Assembly (NCBI GenBank): GCA_900542565.1 | Contig: UQOC01000005.1 | Span: 1-64,000, forward strand | Length of the DNA stretch: 64,000 bases | Origin: an uncultured Eubacteriales bacterium | Lineage (GTDB): Bacteria > Bacillota > Clostridia > Peptostreptococcales > Anaerovoracaceae | Direction of reading: 5' to 3' | Shown here: piece after piece, positions 1 through 6,966 of the stretch | How the letters are laid out: every line of letters begins with the position of its first letter | Numbering within the stretch: position 1 is the first letter of the stretch | Position numbers and translations under genes: made by a program | The notes under the pieces: model-generated | What the model saw: the letters and a program-made list of their open reading frames with translations, nothing else | Database searches by the model: none | Told to the model about the DNA's origin: nothing

Positions 1-250
1 GTTCCGCTTTAGAGTACGCAAAATTCCAGGTCCATTACTTAAATTTACACAAAAGGCCGTACTTTTTCAAGATATATCTATCTTTTTCGTATTGAAAACA
101 GAGCTTTATCTTTCATCTGGAACTTACTTTTTCTTCTGGAAGTTAGTTTTTCATTTTACCGTTATGTATTCTGTATTCACTTTTATACTGAAATCGTATC
201 ATTTCATGGTCTCCTTTGGATCTCAGCACAAAGTACAATTGGTATCCGTA
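1..250. other. Intergenic stretch without a supported gene
   Basis: No convincing reading frame is visible on either strand. The stretch is AT-rich and lies downstream of the minus-strand M20 hydrolase and its terminator. It contains one imperfect 19-bp tandem repeat, listed separately. It could hold the regulatory region or 3' end of a gene beyond the left edge of the window, but nothing visible supports either. Confidence 0.6.
116..153. repeat. 19-bp tandem repeat, two copies
   Basis: Copy one is TCTGGAACTTACTTTTTCT at 116-134. Copy two, TCTGGAAGTTAGTTTTTCA, follows without a gap at 135-153. They differ at three positions, including two C-to-G changes. Directly abutting copies with a period near two helical turns could be paired protein-binding sites, but only two copies exist and no function is evident. 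Confidence 0.5.
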
Positions 251-251
251 A

Positions 252-279
252 GAAAAAAGAATACCCATTAAGGGTATCC
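252..279 (-). terminator. Rho-independent terminator of the M20 hydrolase gene
   Basis: Read on the minus strand, an 8-bp stem (GGATACCC / GGGTATTC, one G-U pair) with a 5-nt loop is followed at once by a run of six T. It lies about 30 bp past the stop codon at 311. Confidence 0.85.
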
Positions 280-310
280 TTTCCTGATCTTAATATATCG
301 GCTTAAATCG

Positions 311-1492
311 TTACTGCTGATTTGCTTCGAAATCTTCTTTCATCTTCTTGATCTTTTCTTCATCGCTGAAGATCTTGGCGATGGTATGGGATATGAGCTT
401 AGCTCCGTCTGCAAGACATTTGTGAGCTTTTTCTCCTTTTACGCAGGCCATGAATTCTCTCGTATGAATGGCAGTTCCTCTTTCGGCAAGCTGAAGAGTA
501 GGATGGAAAGCAGGACATTCAAAGCTTACATTACCTATATCTGAAGAACCGAAAAGTTTTTCGTGATCTCCGTTGATCTCAAGGCCAAGTTCATTGAATA
601 CATCTTCTATGGCTGCTTCGCCTGTGTAGTTTCTCCTCATGGTCTTGTAGATCTCTGCAACAAACTTGCTCTCATATTCGCATTCTGCCATGAGCGCAGC
701 TCCCTTGGCACAGTTTTCTGCTCTTTCGTTGAGCTTCAGCATATATTCGTAATTTGGAGATCTTGTCCATGTCTCAACCTTAGCGTCTTCAGGAATGCTT
801 CCGGCTGCATATCCTCCTTTGAGGATTATTGAGTTGAGTCTGGAATCCGGTGTGCAGCAGCCGCGGATGCAGTCAAGTCCGTGGATCATCAGCATGGCGG
901 CATTAAGGGCATTCCTGCCTTCCCAAGGGGATGCGCCTGCATGGGAAGCTTTGCCGTAGAAGTCATACTGGATGCATGATAATCCGTTGAGCCTGCAATA
1001 AACCAGGTTCTGGTCGTAAAGATGTACCATGATAGCCATATCATAATTCTTAAATATACCCTGGTTGCACATGCCGCATTTTGCACCGTCAGTCTCTTCG
1101 GCAGGAGTTCCAACCACATGGATATCGCAGTCCAGTTCATCCTGTATGCCGGAAGCAGCGATACCTGCCAAAAGGCTTATGGCTCCGCTCAGGTTGTGGC
1201 CGCATGCGTGTCCGATCCCCGGAAGCGCATCATATTCTGTCAGTACAGCAACTTTATATTTGTGATCATTAGGGCCGTAGATGGCTCTGAATGAAGTTTC
1301 CAGTCCTGCAAACGGGTATTCTGTCTCAAAACCTTTGGCTCTGAGAGTTTCAACCAGTTTCTTGGAAGTTTCATATTCTTCTCCGGATACTTCCGGATGA
1401 TCTGCTATGTAATCGCTGAGTTCAGCAATCTCCTTAAGATTTTTTTCAATGGCCTCGTCGATCTTCTCCCTGATCGCTAGATACTTGTCCAT
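311..1492 (-). CDS. M20 family metallo-amidohydrolase (AbgB/ACY1L2-like)
   Basis: A 393-residue member of the M20 zinc amidohydrolase/peptidase family, which hydrolyses amide bonds in N-acyl amino acids, aminobenzoyl-glutamate or dipeptides. The metal-binding core is visible: EYDALPGIGHACGHN near residue 90, then PAEET near 130. The central dimerisation segment has the usual N-A-L-N-A-A-M pattern, and HTREF near the C-terminus supplies the last ligand. The GHACGHN form is typical of the AbgB/ACY1-like-2 subgroup. Length is normal and there is no signal peptide, so a cytosolic enzyme is expected. The ATG is preceded by GGGAG. The gene is likely monocistronic, with a possible promoter (TTGTTC, 17 bp, TAATAA) between it and rqcP and a terminator behind it. 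The substrate cannot be read from sequence. A second M20 gene lies at 38584-39804. Confidence 0.85.
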   Translation of the reverse strand: MDKYLAIREKIDEAIEKNLKEIAELSDYIADHPEVSGEEYETSKKLVETLRAKGFETEYPFAGLETSFRAIYGPNDHKYKVAVLTEYDALPGIGHACGHNLSGAISLLAGIAASGIQDELDCDIHVVGTPAEETDGAKCGMCNQGIFKNYDMAIMVHLYDQNLVYCRLNGLSCIQYDFYGKASHAGASPWEGRNALNAAMLMIHGLDCIRGCCTPDSRLNSIILKGGYAAGSIPEDAKVETWTRSPNYEYMLKLNERAENCAKGAALMAECEYESKFVAEIYKTMRRNYTGEAAIEDVFNELGLEINGDHEKLFGSSDIGNVSFECPAFHPTLQLAERGTAIHTREFMACVKGEKAHKCLADGAKLISHTIAKIFSDEEKIKKMKEDFEANQQ

Positions 1493-1548
1493 CTTTTTTC
1501 TCCCTTCAAATTATTATTAAAAATAAGAACCTGTTGGAACAAGTTAAA

Positions 1549-1582
1549 ACACCTCTGCGCATACAGAGTACGGCAAAGGTGT
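1549..1582 (-). terminator. Terminator of the rqcP operon
   Basis: On the minus strand ACACCTTTGC pairs with GCAGAGGTGT (10 bp, one G-U) around a 14-nt loop, followed by TTTT. It lies just after the rqcP stop and separates that operon from the M20 gene. Confidence 0.7.
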
Positions 1583-1587
1583 CTGTT

Positions 1588-1827
1588 TTAAATTATTTTG
1601 TACATTTTTGCCGCGTCTTCCTTTTTAGAAGATTCGATCAGCTCCACAACCTGAGCGGAAATGGAACTGTTTCCGAACTCTATTCTTATGACATCGCCTG
1701 TTTTCACCTCTGATCCGGCTTTCGCAGGCCTGTCATTTATGAATACACGGCCTTGATCGCAGGCGTCTTTGGCGACAGAACGACGCTTTATGAGCCTTGA
1801 ATTCTTTAAAAACTTATCTATTCTCAT
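1588..1827 (-). CDS. rqcP: RqcP (YabO), S4-domain ribosome quality-control factor
   Basis: A 79-residue single S4 RNA-binding domain. It starts MRIDKFLKNSRLIKRRSVAK and continues through the S4 core G-x-V-x-I-N near residues 26-31. In Bacillus the YabO/RqcP family acts on 50S subunits carrying stalled nascent chains, working with RqcH to add C-terminal alanine tails. The short Hsp15-like length and the position just downstream of mazG match the Bacillus yabM-yabN-yabO order, here with hup inserted. It is the last gene of a five-gene minus-strand operon and is followed by a terminator. Function is by family and synteny; confidence in the family is high. Confidence 0.9.
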   Translation of the reverse strand: MRIDKFLKNSRLIKRRSVAKDACDQGRVFINDRPAKAGSEVKTGDVIRIEFGNSSISAQVVELIESSKKEDAAKMYKII

Positions 1828-1851
1828 TATGGCTCTTGGTTCTGCGTTGTA

Positions 1852-2130
1852 TTATTTGTTTACAGCGTCCTTTAAAGCTTTGCCTGCTTTGAATACAGGA
1901 GCTTTAGAAGCAGCGATCTCTATTACTTCTTCAGGCTTTCTAGGATTTCTTCCCTGTCTTGCCTTTCTTTCTCTTGTCTCAAAAGTACCAAATCCGATCA
2001 GTTGTACTTTATCACCCTTTACGAGAGCTTCCTCAATGCTGGCTACCATGGCGTTGATGGCCATTTCAGCATCTTTCTTGGTGAAGTTTGTCTTTTCTGC
2101 TACAGCAGCTACCAGTTCAGCCTTATTCAT
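1852..2130 (-). CDS. hup: HU family nucleoid protein
   Basis: A 92-residue histone-like protein that binds and bends DNA as a dimer. The N-terminus [20 protein letters not shown] is the standard HU helix pair. The DNA-binding beta-arm signature [20 protein letters not shown] lies at about residues 46-65, with the tip proline that intercalates into DNA. Its start overlaps the end of mazG by 8 bp, so translational coupling is likely. Finding hup between mazG and rqcP is a local variation on the Bacillus order. Family assignment is secure. Confidence 0.95.
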   Translation of the reverse strand: MNKAELVAAVAEKTNFTKKDAEMAINAMVASIEEALVKGDKVQLIGFGTFETRERKARQGRNPRKPEEVIEIAASKAPVFKAGKALKDAVNK

Positions 2131-2995
2131 CTAAGTTTCCTCCTGAAATATTATTTATTGTATGGTTGGCTTCCAGGCTCTTTGCCTCTTCCCATAACTT
2201 GTCCATCTCATCCAGGCTCATCTCCGTCAAAAGTCTGCCGCAAGCCAAGCTTTTTTCTTCGATGTAATTAAAACGCCTGATGAATTTTTCTGTTGACATC
2301 CGAAGCGCTTCCTCCGGGTCCACTTTCAAGAACCGTGAAGCGTTCACAACGGAAAACAACAGATCTCCCAATTCTTCAGTAATATGAGGCAAGTCGCCGC
2401 GGCGTTCCTTTGCTTCAGTAAGCTCGGCAGTCTCTTCTCTGATCTTGTCCATAGCTCCTGAAACATCGTCCCAGTCAAACCCGGCATCAGCCGCTTTTTT
2501 CTGGATCTTGGCCGCTCTTGTCAAAGCCGGCAGAGCATGCGGGACATCTGCCAGTATCTGGCCGACAGAAGTGGTCCCCTTTTCCTCTGCCTTGATATTT
2601 TCCCATTTTTCAAGTACTTTGTCAATAGATTTTATATCTTTATTTGACTTTTCTTCTAAAAAAACATGGGGATGGCGGCGTATCATTTTTTCACATTCTC
2701 TGTTTATCACAGAGGTCATATCAAAGAGATTTTCCTCTTCTGCAAGGTTGGCATGGAACACCACCTGAAGAAGGACATCTCCCAGTTCTTCTTCAAGGTT
2801 TTGAGGATCTTTCTTTTCTATGGCCTCTATCACTTCATATGCTTCCTCGATCAGGCAGCTTTTAAGGCTCTCATGGGTCTGTTTCCTGTCCCATGGACAT
2901 TCTTTCCTGAGGATAGCTATTATCCGGCTCAGCCTTTCAAAAGCTTCTGCCGGACCGTTTGCTTCCGCTGCCAGATGCATGTATTCCTTTTTCAT
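2123..2995 (-). CDS. mazG: Nucleoside triphosphate pyrophosphohydrolase MazG
   Basis: A 290-residue tandem-domain MazG. It hydrolyses (d)NTPs to the monophosphate and pyrophosphate and is thought to clear non-canonical nucleotides. Both all-alpha MazG domains carry the Mg-binding E-E-L-G-D motif: [12 protein letters not shown] near residue 70 and [11 protein letters not shown] near residue 205. [20 protein letters not shown] near the N-terminus is the typical opening of the first domain. The Bacillus homologue YabN has an extra N-terminal methyltransferase-like domain that is absent here, so this is the shorter E. coli-type protein. It sits between the flippase gene (9-bp gap) and hup (8-bp overlap) in one operon. 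Confidence 0.92.
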   Translation of the reverse strand: MKKEYMHLAAEANGPAEAFERLSRIIAILRKECPWDRKQTHESLKSCLIEEAYEVIEAIEKKDPQNLEEELGDVLLQVVFHANLAEEENLFDMTSVINRECEKMIRRHPHVFLEEKSNKDIKSIDKVLEKWENIKAEEKGTTSVGQILADVPHALPALTRAAKIQKKAADAGFDWDDVSGAMDKIREETAELTEAKERRGDLPHITEELGDLLFSVVNASRFLKVDPEEALRMSTEKFIRRFNYIEEKSLACGRLLTEMSLDEMDKLWEEAKSLEANHTINNISGGNLDE

Positions 2996-3004
2996 TCTCT
3001 TCTC

Positions 3005-4621
3005 CTATTTTATGAACTTATCGAGGATCTTAACCAGTTTTCCGCCTTTTGGCAGTCTGGATATTTCTTCCTTTGTTATGGCCTTGGTCACGAGTATCAT
3101 CACCGCATATACGATGACGCCTGCAAAGACGCCTGCCGCCGTGGACAATGTATTGCTGTCGGTAATTCCCCATGAAAGCCTGTAGGCGGCAAAGGCGCAT
3201 ACGCCCATTATGAGCGAAGCTATGACCGGCTTGACATATATCAGCATCAGATCCATCTTTACCTTTGTACAGCGTTTCACATCCCTGAGGTTTAGCAGCA
3301 GGGCTATGGCATATACAAAGATGGAACCCACAGCCGCCCCTTTTATGTTCAGAGACGGTATCGCCACAAGAGCATAAGTGACAGCCACCTTGAATACGGC
3401 CCCTATGGCCAGGTTCTTCATAGGCAGAGCCTGTCTGTTGACTCCCTGCAGGATACCGTTGGTGGTCTGCAGCAATGCCATGAGAGGAACGGTAACGCAC
3501 ATTACCATCAATGTCGGTGCTGCGCTTGAAGCGCTGGCTGCCTGTGATGAAAAGAGCAGCAACAGTATCGGTTCAGCCAGTACGAACATCCCCACTGCAC
3601 AAGGCATGCCTATTATCATGCTGATCCTCATACCCAGGTTTATATTTTCACCGATCTCTTCTCTGTTCCGGAGTTTATAGGCTGCGGCTATGGCCGGCAC
3701 CATCGCCACAGCTACTGCCTGAGTAAGTACCTGCGGCAGTCCTATCATGGTATTGCAGTAACCGCTCAGCTGGCCCCACAGTTCCCTCGCTTCAACGGTG
3801 CTGAATCCTCCGTCAAGGAGCCTCCTTGTAACTATGGCGCTGTCAGCAAAATTTATAAGCGGAAGTATGGATGCTCCGATGGTTATAGGTATGGCTATTA
3901 TAAGTATCTGTTTTACCAGATCCTTGCTCTTTTCCCTCCTTCTCTCCCCCAGGGAAGTTCTGCTCCTTTGTATACGCCGCTGGATGGCTTTCTTGTTAAG
4001 AGCGTATATCAGCATTATCACTGCAAGTCCCGCCACAGAACCCACAGTAGCTCCGAAGGTGGCGCCTGCGGCGGCGACCTCAAGGCCGCTGGAAACAAGC
4101 ACGGAAGCCAGGATCAGTCCTACTGCGACTCTGAATATCTGTTCTACGAACTGGGAGATGGCAGTCGGATTCATATTTTGCCTGCCCTGGAAATATCCCC
4201 TGTAGGCAGACATCACGGGAACGAATATGAGAGCCGGAGCTATTGCTCGGATGGGCAATACCGCACCCATATCTTTGGAGATGTATTCTGCGATGAGCTC
4301 CGCCCCGAAAAAGCATATGGCAAATGCAGCTACGCCTATGGACAAGAGCAGCCAGCGGGAAACTGCAAATACACGCTGGACACCTATATAGTCTCCGGTA
4401 GCCGCCCTTTCCGACACCATCCGCGAGATCGCCACAGGGATCCCGGCGGTTGCGATAACCAGGAACAGTGAATAGAGCGGATAAGCGTAACCGTAGTATG
4501 CCATTCCTTCTGTTCCTATCAGCGCCGTCAGGGGTATCCTGAACACGGCTCCCAGGAGCTTGACTAGTATCCCGGCAATGCCCAGTATTGTCGTACCTTT
4601 TAGTATCTTGCTGGTTGACAT
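3005..4621 (-). CDS. SpoVB/YabM-type polysaccharide flippase (MATE-like membrane protein)
   Basis: A 538-residue polytopic membrane protein of the MOP flippase superfamily. It begins MSTSKILKGTTILGIAGIL, typical of SpoVB-like proteins, and has about 14 hydrophobic segments. A basic cytoplasmic loop (residues about 210-230, many K/R) splits the two halves. Family members move lipid-linked sugar precursors across the membrane; SpoVB acts in spore cortex synthesis and paralogues resemble MurJ. Its place in the spoVT-flippase-mazG-rqcP neighbourhood points to the Bacillus YabM orthologue. Whether it handles lipid II or an exopolysaccharide precursor cannot be decided from sequence. Confidence 0.85.
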   Translation of the reverse strand: MSTSKILKGTTILGIAGILVKLLGAVFRIPLTALIGTEGMAYYGYAYPLYSLFLVIATAGIPVAISRMVSERAATGDYIGVQRVFAVSRWLLLSIGVAAFAICFFGAELIAEYISKDMGAVLPIRAIAPALIFVPVMSAYRGYFQGRQNMNPTAISQFVEQIFRVAVGLILASVLVSSGLEVAAAGATFGATVGSVAGLAVIMLIYALNKKAIQRRIQRSRTSLGERRREKSKDLVKQILIIAIPITIGASILPLINFADSAIVTRRLLDGGFSTVEARELWGQLSGYCNTMIGLPQVLTQAVAVAMVPAIAAAYKLRNREEIGENINLGMRISMIIGMPCAVGMFVLAEPILLLLFSSQAASASSAAPTLMVMCVTVPLMALLQTTNGILQGVNRQALPMKNLAIGAVFKVAVTYALVAIPSLNIKGAAVGSIFVYAIALLLNLRDVKRCTKVKMDLMLIYVKPVIASLIMGVCAFAAYRLSWGITDSNTLSTAAGVFAGVIVYAVMILVTKAITKEEISRLPKGGKLVKILDKFIK

Positions 4622-4642
4622 CAGATAACCTTCCTTTTTTTA

Positions 4643-5932
4643 TTATAGTTGGCCCAGTATCTTTTTAGTCGCTTTCTGTGCTTCAAATATGGTCTTTTCC
4701 ACATCTATGGAATAATATTCTCCGTCTTTATACAATATTTCTCCGTCTACCATTGTCATGAGCACATCGCTGCCTGAAGCTGAATATACCAGATTATTCT
4801 TCAGGTCATGTACCGGGTGCATGTTTGGCTGTGAAATGTCAGCCACAAGCAGGTCAGCCTTGAACCCCTCTTTGACCAGGCCGCAGTCTTCTCTGCCCTG
4901 TCCCAGTGCTCCTGCCCTCGTTGCGGCATAAAGAGCCTGCGTTGGTGAAACTGCTTTTGGATCGTTGTACCATGTCTTTGACGCCAAGGCAAATACCTTC
5001 ATTTCCTCAAAGAAGTTCAGGCTGTTGTTGCTGGCGGTGCTGTCTGTGCCTATGGCCACATTTATGCCCATGTCCAGCATTTTCGGCACATTGCTTACTC
5101 CGCTGGCAAGCTTCAGGTTGCTCACAGGATTTGCCGCTGCTGTAACGCCTTTTTCCTTGAGGATGTCAAAGTCCTCACCCTCTATCCATACGCAGTGGGC
5201 TGCGGTTGCCGGAACATCAAAGAGACCCAGATCGCTGAAATACATCACGGGAGTCTTTCCTCCGTGCCTCTGCTTGCACTCCTCATGTTCAGACCTCGTT
5301 TCAGAAATATGGACATGCATCCTTGCCCGGTGTTCTCTGGCAAAACCTGCAACCGCCTCCACGGCCAGGTGGTTTGATGTGTATTCGGCATGGATGCTGG
5401 CATCCATTTTTATCCTCCCGTTACACATATTATGATATTCCTCAAATGAGCGTTTCATTTCCATCATTGAAGGCAATTTCCATACATCACTGTCGTCAAA
5501 ATTAACGATGGCCCTGGAAATATTTGCTTTTACCTTGCTCTCTTTTGCCGCCCTTACCATGTCGTCCATGAAATAATACATTTCGCTTGAGGATACTATC
5601 CCGAATCTCAGAGATTCTGCATAAGACAGCATCGTTCCCCAATATACGGCATTGCCGTCAAGCTTATCCTCGAAAGGAAAGATCTTTTTGTTCAGCCAGT
5701 CCTGCAAGCTGAGGTTTTCACCGTACCCCCGCATCAGCACCATGGGCGAATGGGCATGGGAATTGTAAAATCCCGGCATCAGCAGTTTTCCTTTTCCGTC
5801 GTATTCATATCCGAAATCACCTCTTGGCTTTTCGCTGCCGATATATGCGATCCGCTCTCCTGCCGTGGACACATACATATTTTCCTTTATCTGATAATTT
5901 TCATCTAAAACAGCTATGTTTTTAAAAAGCAT
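4643..5932 (-). CDS. Amidohydrolase, MTA/SAH deaminase-like (MtaD/SsnA group)
   Basis: A 429-residue metal-dependent deaminase of the amidohydrolase superfamily. Metal ligands are visible: MPGFYNSHAHSPM near residue 55, then HAEYTSN and HVHISETRSEHEEC near residues 180-215, and AIGTDSTASNN near 295. The latter carry the HxHxSET and GTD motifs of S-adenosylhomocysteine/methylthioadenosine/adenosine deaminases and chlorohydrolases. A purine nucleoside or related base is the likely substrate. The ATG at 5932 is preferred because AAGGTG lies 6 bp upstream; a GTG three codons earlier would overlap that site. It is the first gene of the minus-strand operon that continues into the flippase. The specific substrate is uncertain. 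Confidence 0.82.
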   Translation of the reverse strand: MLFKNIAVLDENYQIKENMYVSTAGERIAYIGSEKPRGDFGYEYDGKGKLLMPGFYNSHAHSPMVLMRGYGENLSLQDWLNKKIFPFEDKLDGNAVYWGTMLSYAESLRFGIVSSSEMYYFMDDMVRAAKESKVKANISRAIVNFDDSDVWKLPSMMEMKRSFEEYHNMCNGRIKMDASIHAEYTSNHLAVEAVAGFAREHRARMHVHISETRSEHEECKQRHGGKTPVMYFSDLGLFDVPATAAHCVWIEGEDFDILKEKGVTAAANPVSNLKLASGVSNVPKMLDMGINVAIGTDSTASNNSLNFFEEMKVFALASKTWYNDPKAVSPTQALYAATRAGALGQGREDCGLVKEGFKADLLVADISQPNMHPVHDLKNNLVYSASGSDVLMTMVDGEILYKDGEYYSIDVEKTIFEAQKATKKILGQL

Positions 5933-5970
5933 GATCTTCACCTTCTGATATAAATTATATTCGATTATTT

Positions 5971-6005
5971 ATTTTATCACATTTTCTCAAGTTTTACCAA
6001 AACTT
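5971..6005 (-). promoter_or_regulatory. Promoter with palindrome, amidohydrolase-spoVB-mazG-hup-rqcP operon
   Basis: On the minus strand TTGGTA and TAAAAT are separated by 18 bp. A perfect 7-bp inverted repeat, AAGTTTT-ACC-AAAACTT at 5989-6005, covers the -35 element, as expected of a repressor site. No regulator is assignable. Confidence 0.45.
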
Positions 6006-6031
6006 TTAGCTCTGGACCGCCAAATTTAACC

Positions 6032-6061
6032 CGTATAAAAAAACTTTGGCAGCAGATACTA
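6032..6061 (+). promoter_or_regulatory. Sigma-G-like promoter for spoVT
   Basis: CGTATA and GATACTA are separated by 17 bp, close to the forespore sigma-G consensus known in Bacillus (-35 TGAATA, -10 CATACTA). The predicted transcript starts about 30 bp before the spoVT ATG. spoVT is sigma-G controlled in Bacillus, which agrees. Matched by eye only. Confidence 0.4.
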
Positions 6062-6101
6062 AAATTGTAAATGAAAATTATCTTTGAAAGGTGAAAAGAA
6101 A

Positions 6102-6593
6102 ATGAAAGCGACAGGAATTGTAAGAAGAATAGACGATCTGGGCCGTGTGGTGGTCCCCAAAGAAATAAGGCGCGTTCTGAGGATCCGTGAAGGTGATCCT
6201 CTTGAAATTTATACAGGAAATACAGGCGAAGTGATATTGAAGAAATATTCGCCTATCAATGAGCTCAGCCAGTTTGCAGGCGAATATGCCGAAACCGCTT
6301 CAAAGGTCCTGGGAGGCACTATAATAGTATCCGATACAGATCAGGTCATAGCCGCCTGCGGAGCCAACCGCAAGGAGTACACAGAAAGGCGCGTAGACTC
6401 CGAGCTCGACAAGATAATCCAGAGCAAAAATCGCTACTTAAATGAATCCAAGATCGTTGTTCCCATAATATCCCAAGGAGATCCCATAGGATCGATAACC
6501 ATTTTGCCCAAGTCCGGTGCCGTCCTGGGAGATGCTGAGCTGAAAGTCGCAGAAGTAGGCGCATCTTTCCTCGCACGGCAGATGGAAAACTGA
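6102..6593 (+). CDS. spoVT: Stage V sporulation regulator SpoVT (AbrB family)
   Basis: A 163-residue transition-state-type transcription factor. The N-terminal swapped-hairpin AbrB DNA-binding domain is nearly canonical: MKATGIVRRIDDLGRVVVPK then EIRRVLRIREGDPLEIY. A GAF-like sensor domain follows from about residue 55. In Bacillus SpoVT tunes sigma-G dependent genes in the forespore. The ATG at 6102 is chosen over an in-frame TTG at 6084 because GAAAGGTG lies just upstream of it. It is divergent from the amidohydrolase operon and convergent with mfd; the 370 bp to mfd hold an unusual repeat array and a terminator. Confidence 0.93.
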   Translation: MKATGIVRRIDDLGRVVVPKEIRRVLRIREGDPLEIYTGNTGEVILKKYSPINELSQFAGEYAETASKVLGGTIIVSDTDQVIAACGANRKEYTERRVDSELDKIIQSKNRYLNESKIVVPIISQGDPIGSITILPKSGAVLGDAELKVAEVGASFLARQMEN

Positions 6594-6680
6594 GGGCGGC
6601 GTGGCAGATGGCCGGGGGCGTCGATCCTGCCGAGCTCTCTTACGGGAGCCAGAGAGAATCTGACCGTCCGCTGCAGCCTT

Positions 6681-6908
6681 CCGCCAGAAAAAAGTTCTCA
6701 TTTCTGTGAAAAAGCCCCTGCTGAGAACCTGACAGTACATGGGGGTTCTTATTTTTCAATAATAACGGGGCTGTGAGAACCTTTTTTCACCGGGCTGTTC
6801 TCAGCAAGCTCAAAAAGAAGAAAAACGAGAACTTATATTGAGATATTTTTTCAAAAAAAGTTCTCACAAGGGCCTGGATCAGCAAAAAAGAGAACATTTT
6901 TCTGGCGG
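6681..6908. repeat. Array A: four inverted-repeat units with heptamer GTTCTCA
   Basis: Between convergent spoVT and mfd, half-sites alternate strictly in orientation. GTTCTCA-type sites lie at 6694, 6745, 6797 and 6860. Each is answered by a TGAGAAC-type site ending at 6728, 6780, 6832 and 6895. The distance from the G of GTT to the C of AAC is 34, 35, 35 and 35. Unit-to-unit steps are 51, 52 and 63 bp, close to 5, 5 and 6 helical turns. The outermost half-sites extend into 19-bp inverted ends: CCGCCAGAAAAAAGTTCTC at 6681-6699 and its complement at 6890-6908 with one mismatch. This could be a phased protein-binding array, a MITE-like element, or serial RNA hairpins in the spoVT 3' region. Confidence 0.75.
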
Positions 6909-6923
6909 TACTGTCAGTCAGAT

Positions 6924-6966
6924 AAAAAATAAGGACCGTCGCCAATGGCGATGATCCTTATTTTTT
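6924..6966. terminator. Bidirectional terminator between spoVT and mfd
   Basis: AAAAAATAAGGA (6924-6935) pairs with TCCTTATTTTTT (6955-6966), with an inner TCGCC-AAT-GGCGA stem. A-runs before and T-runs after make it work in both directions. It overlaps the mfd stop codon at 6965-6967. Confidence 0.85.

Noticed and set aside
6681..6908. CRISPR array
   Set aside because: The repeated words are 7 bp and alternate in orientation; CRISPR repeats are longer, direct and nearly identical. No cas gene is present. The same applies to 32635-33026.
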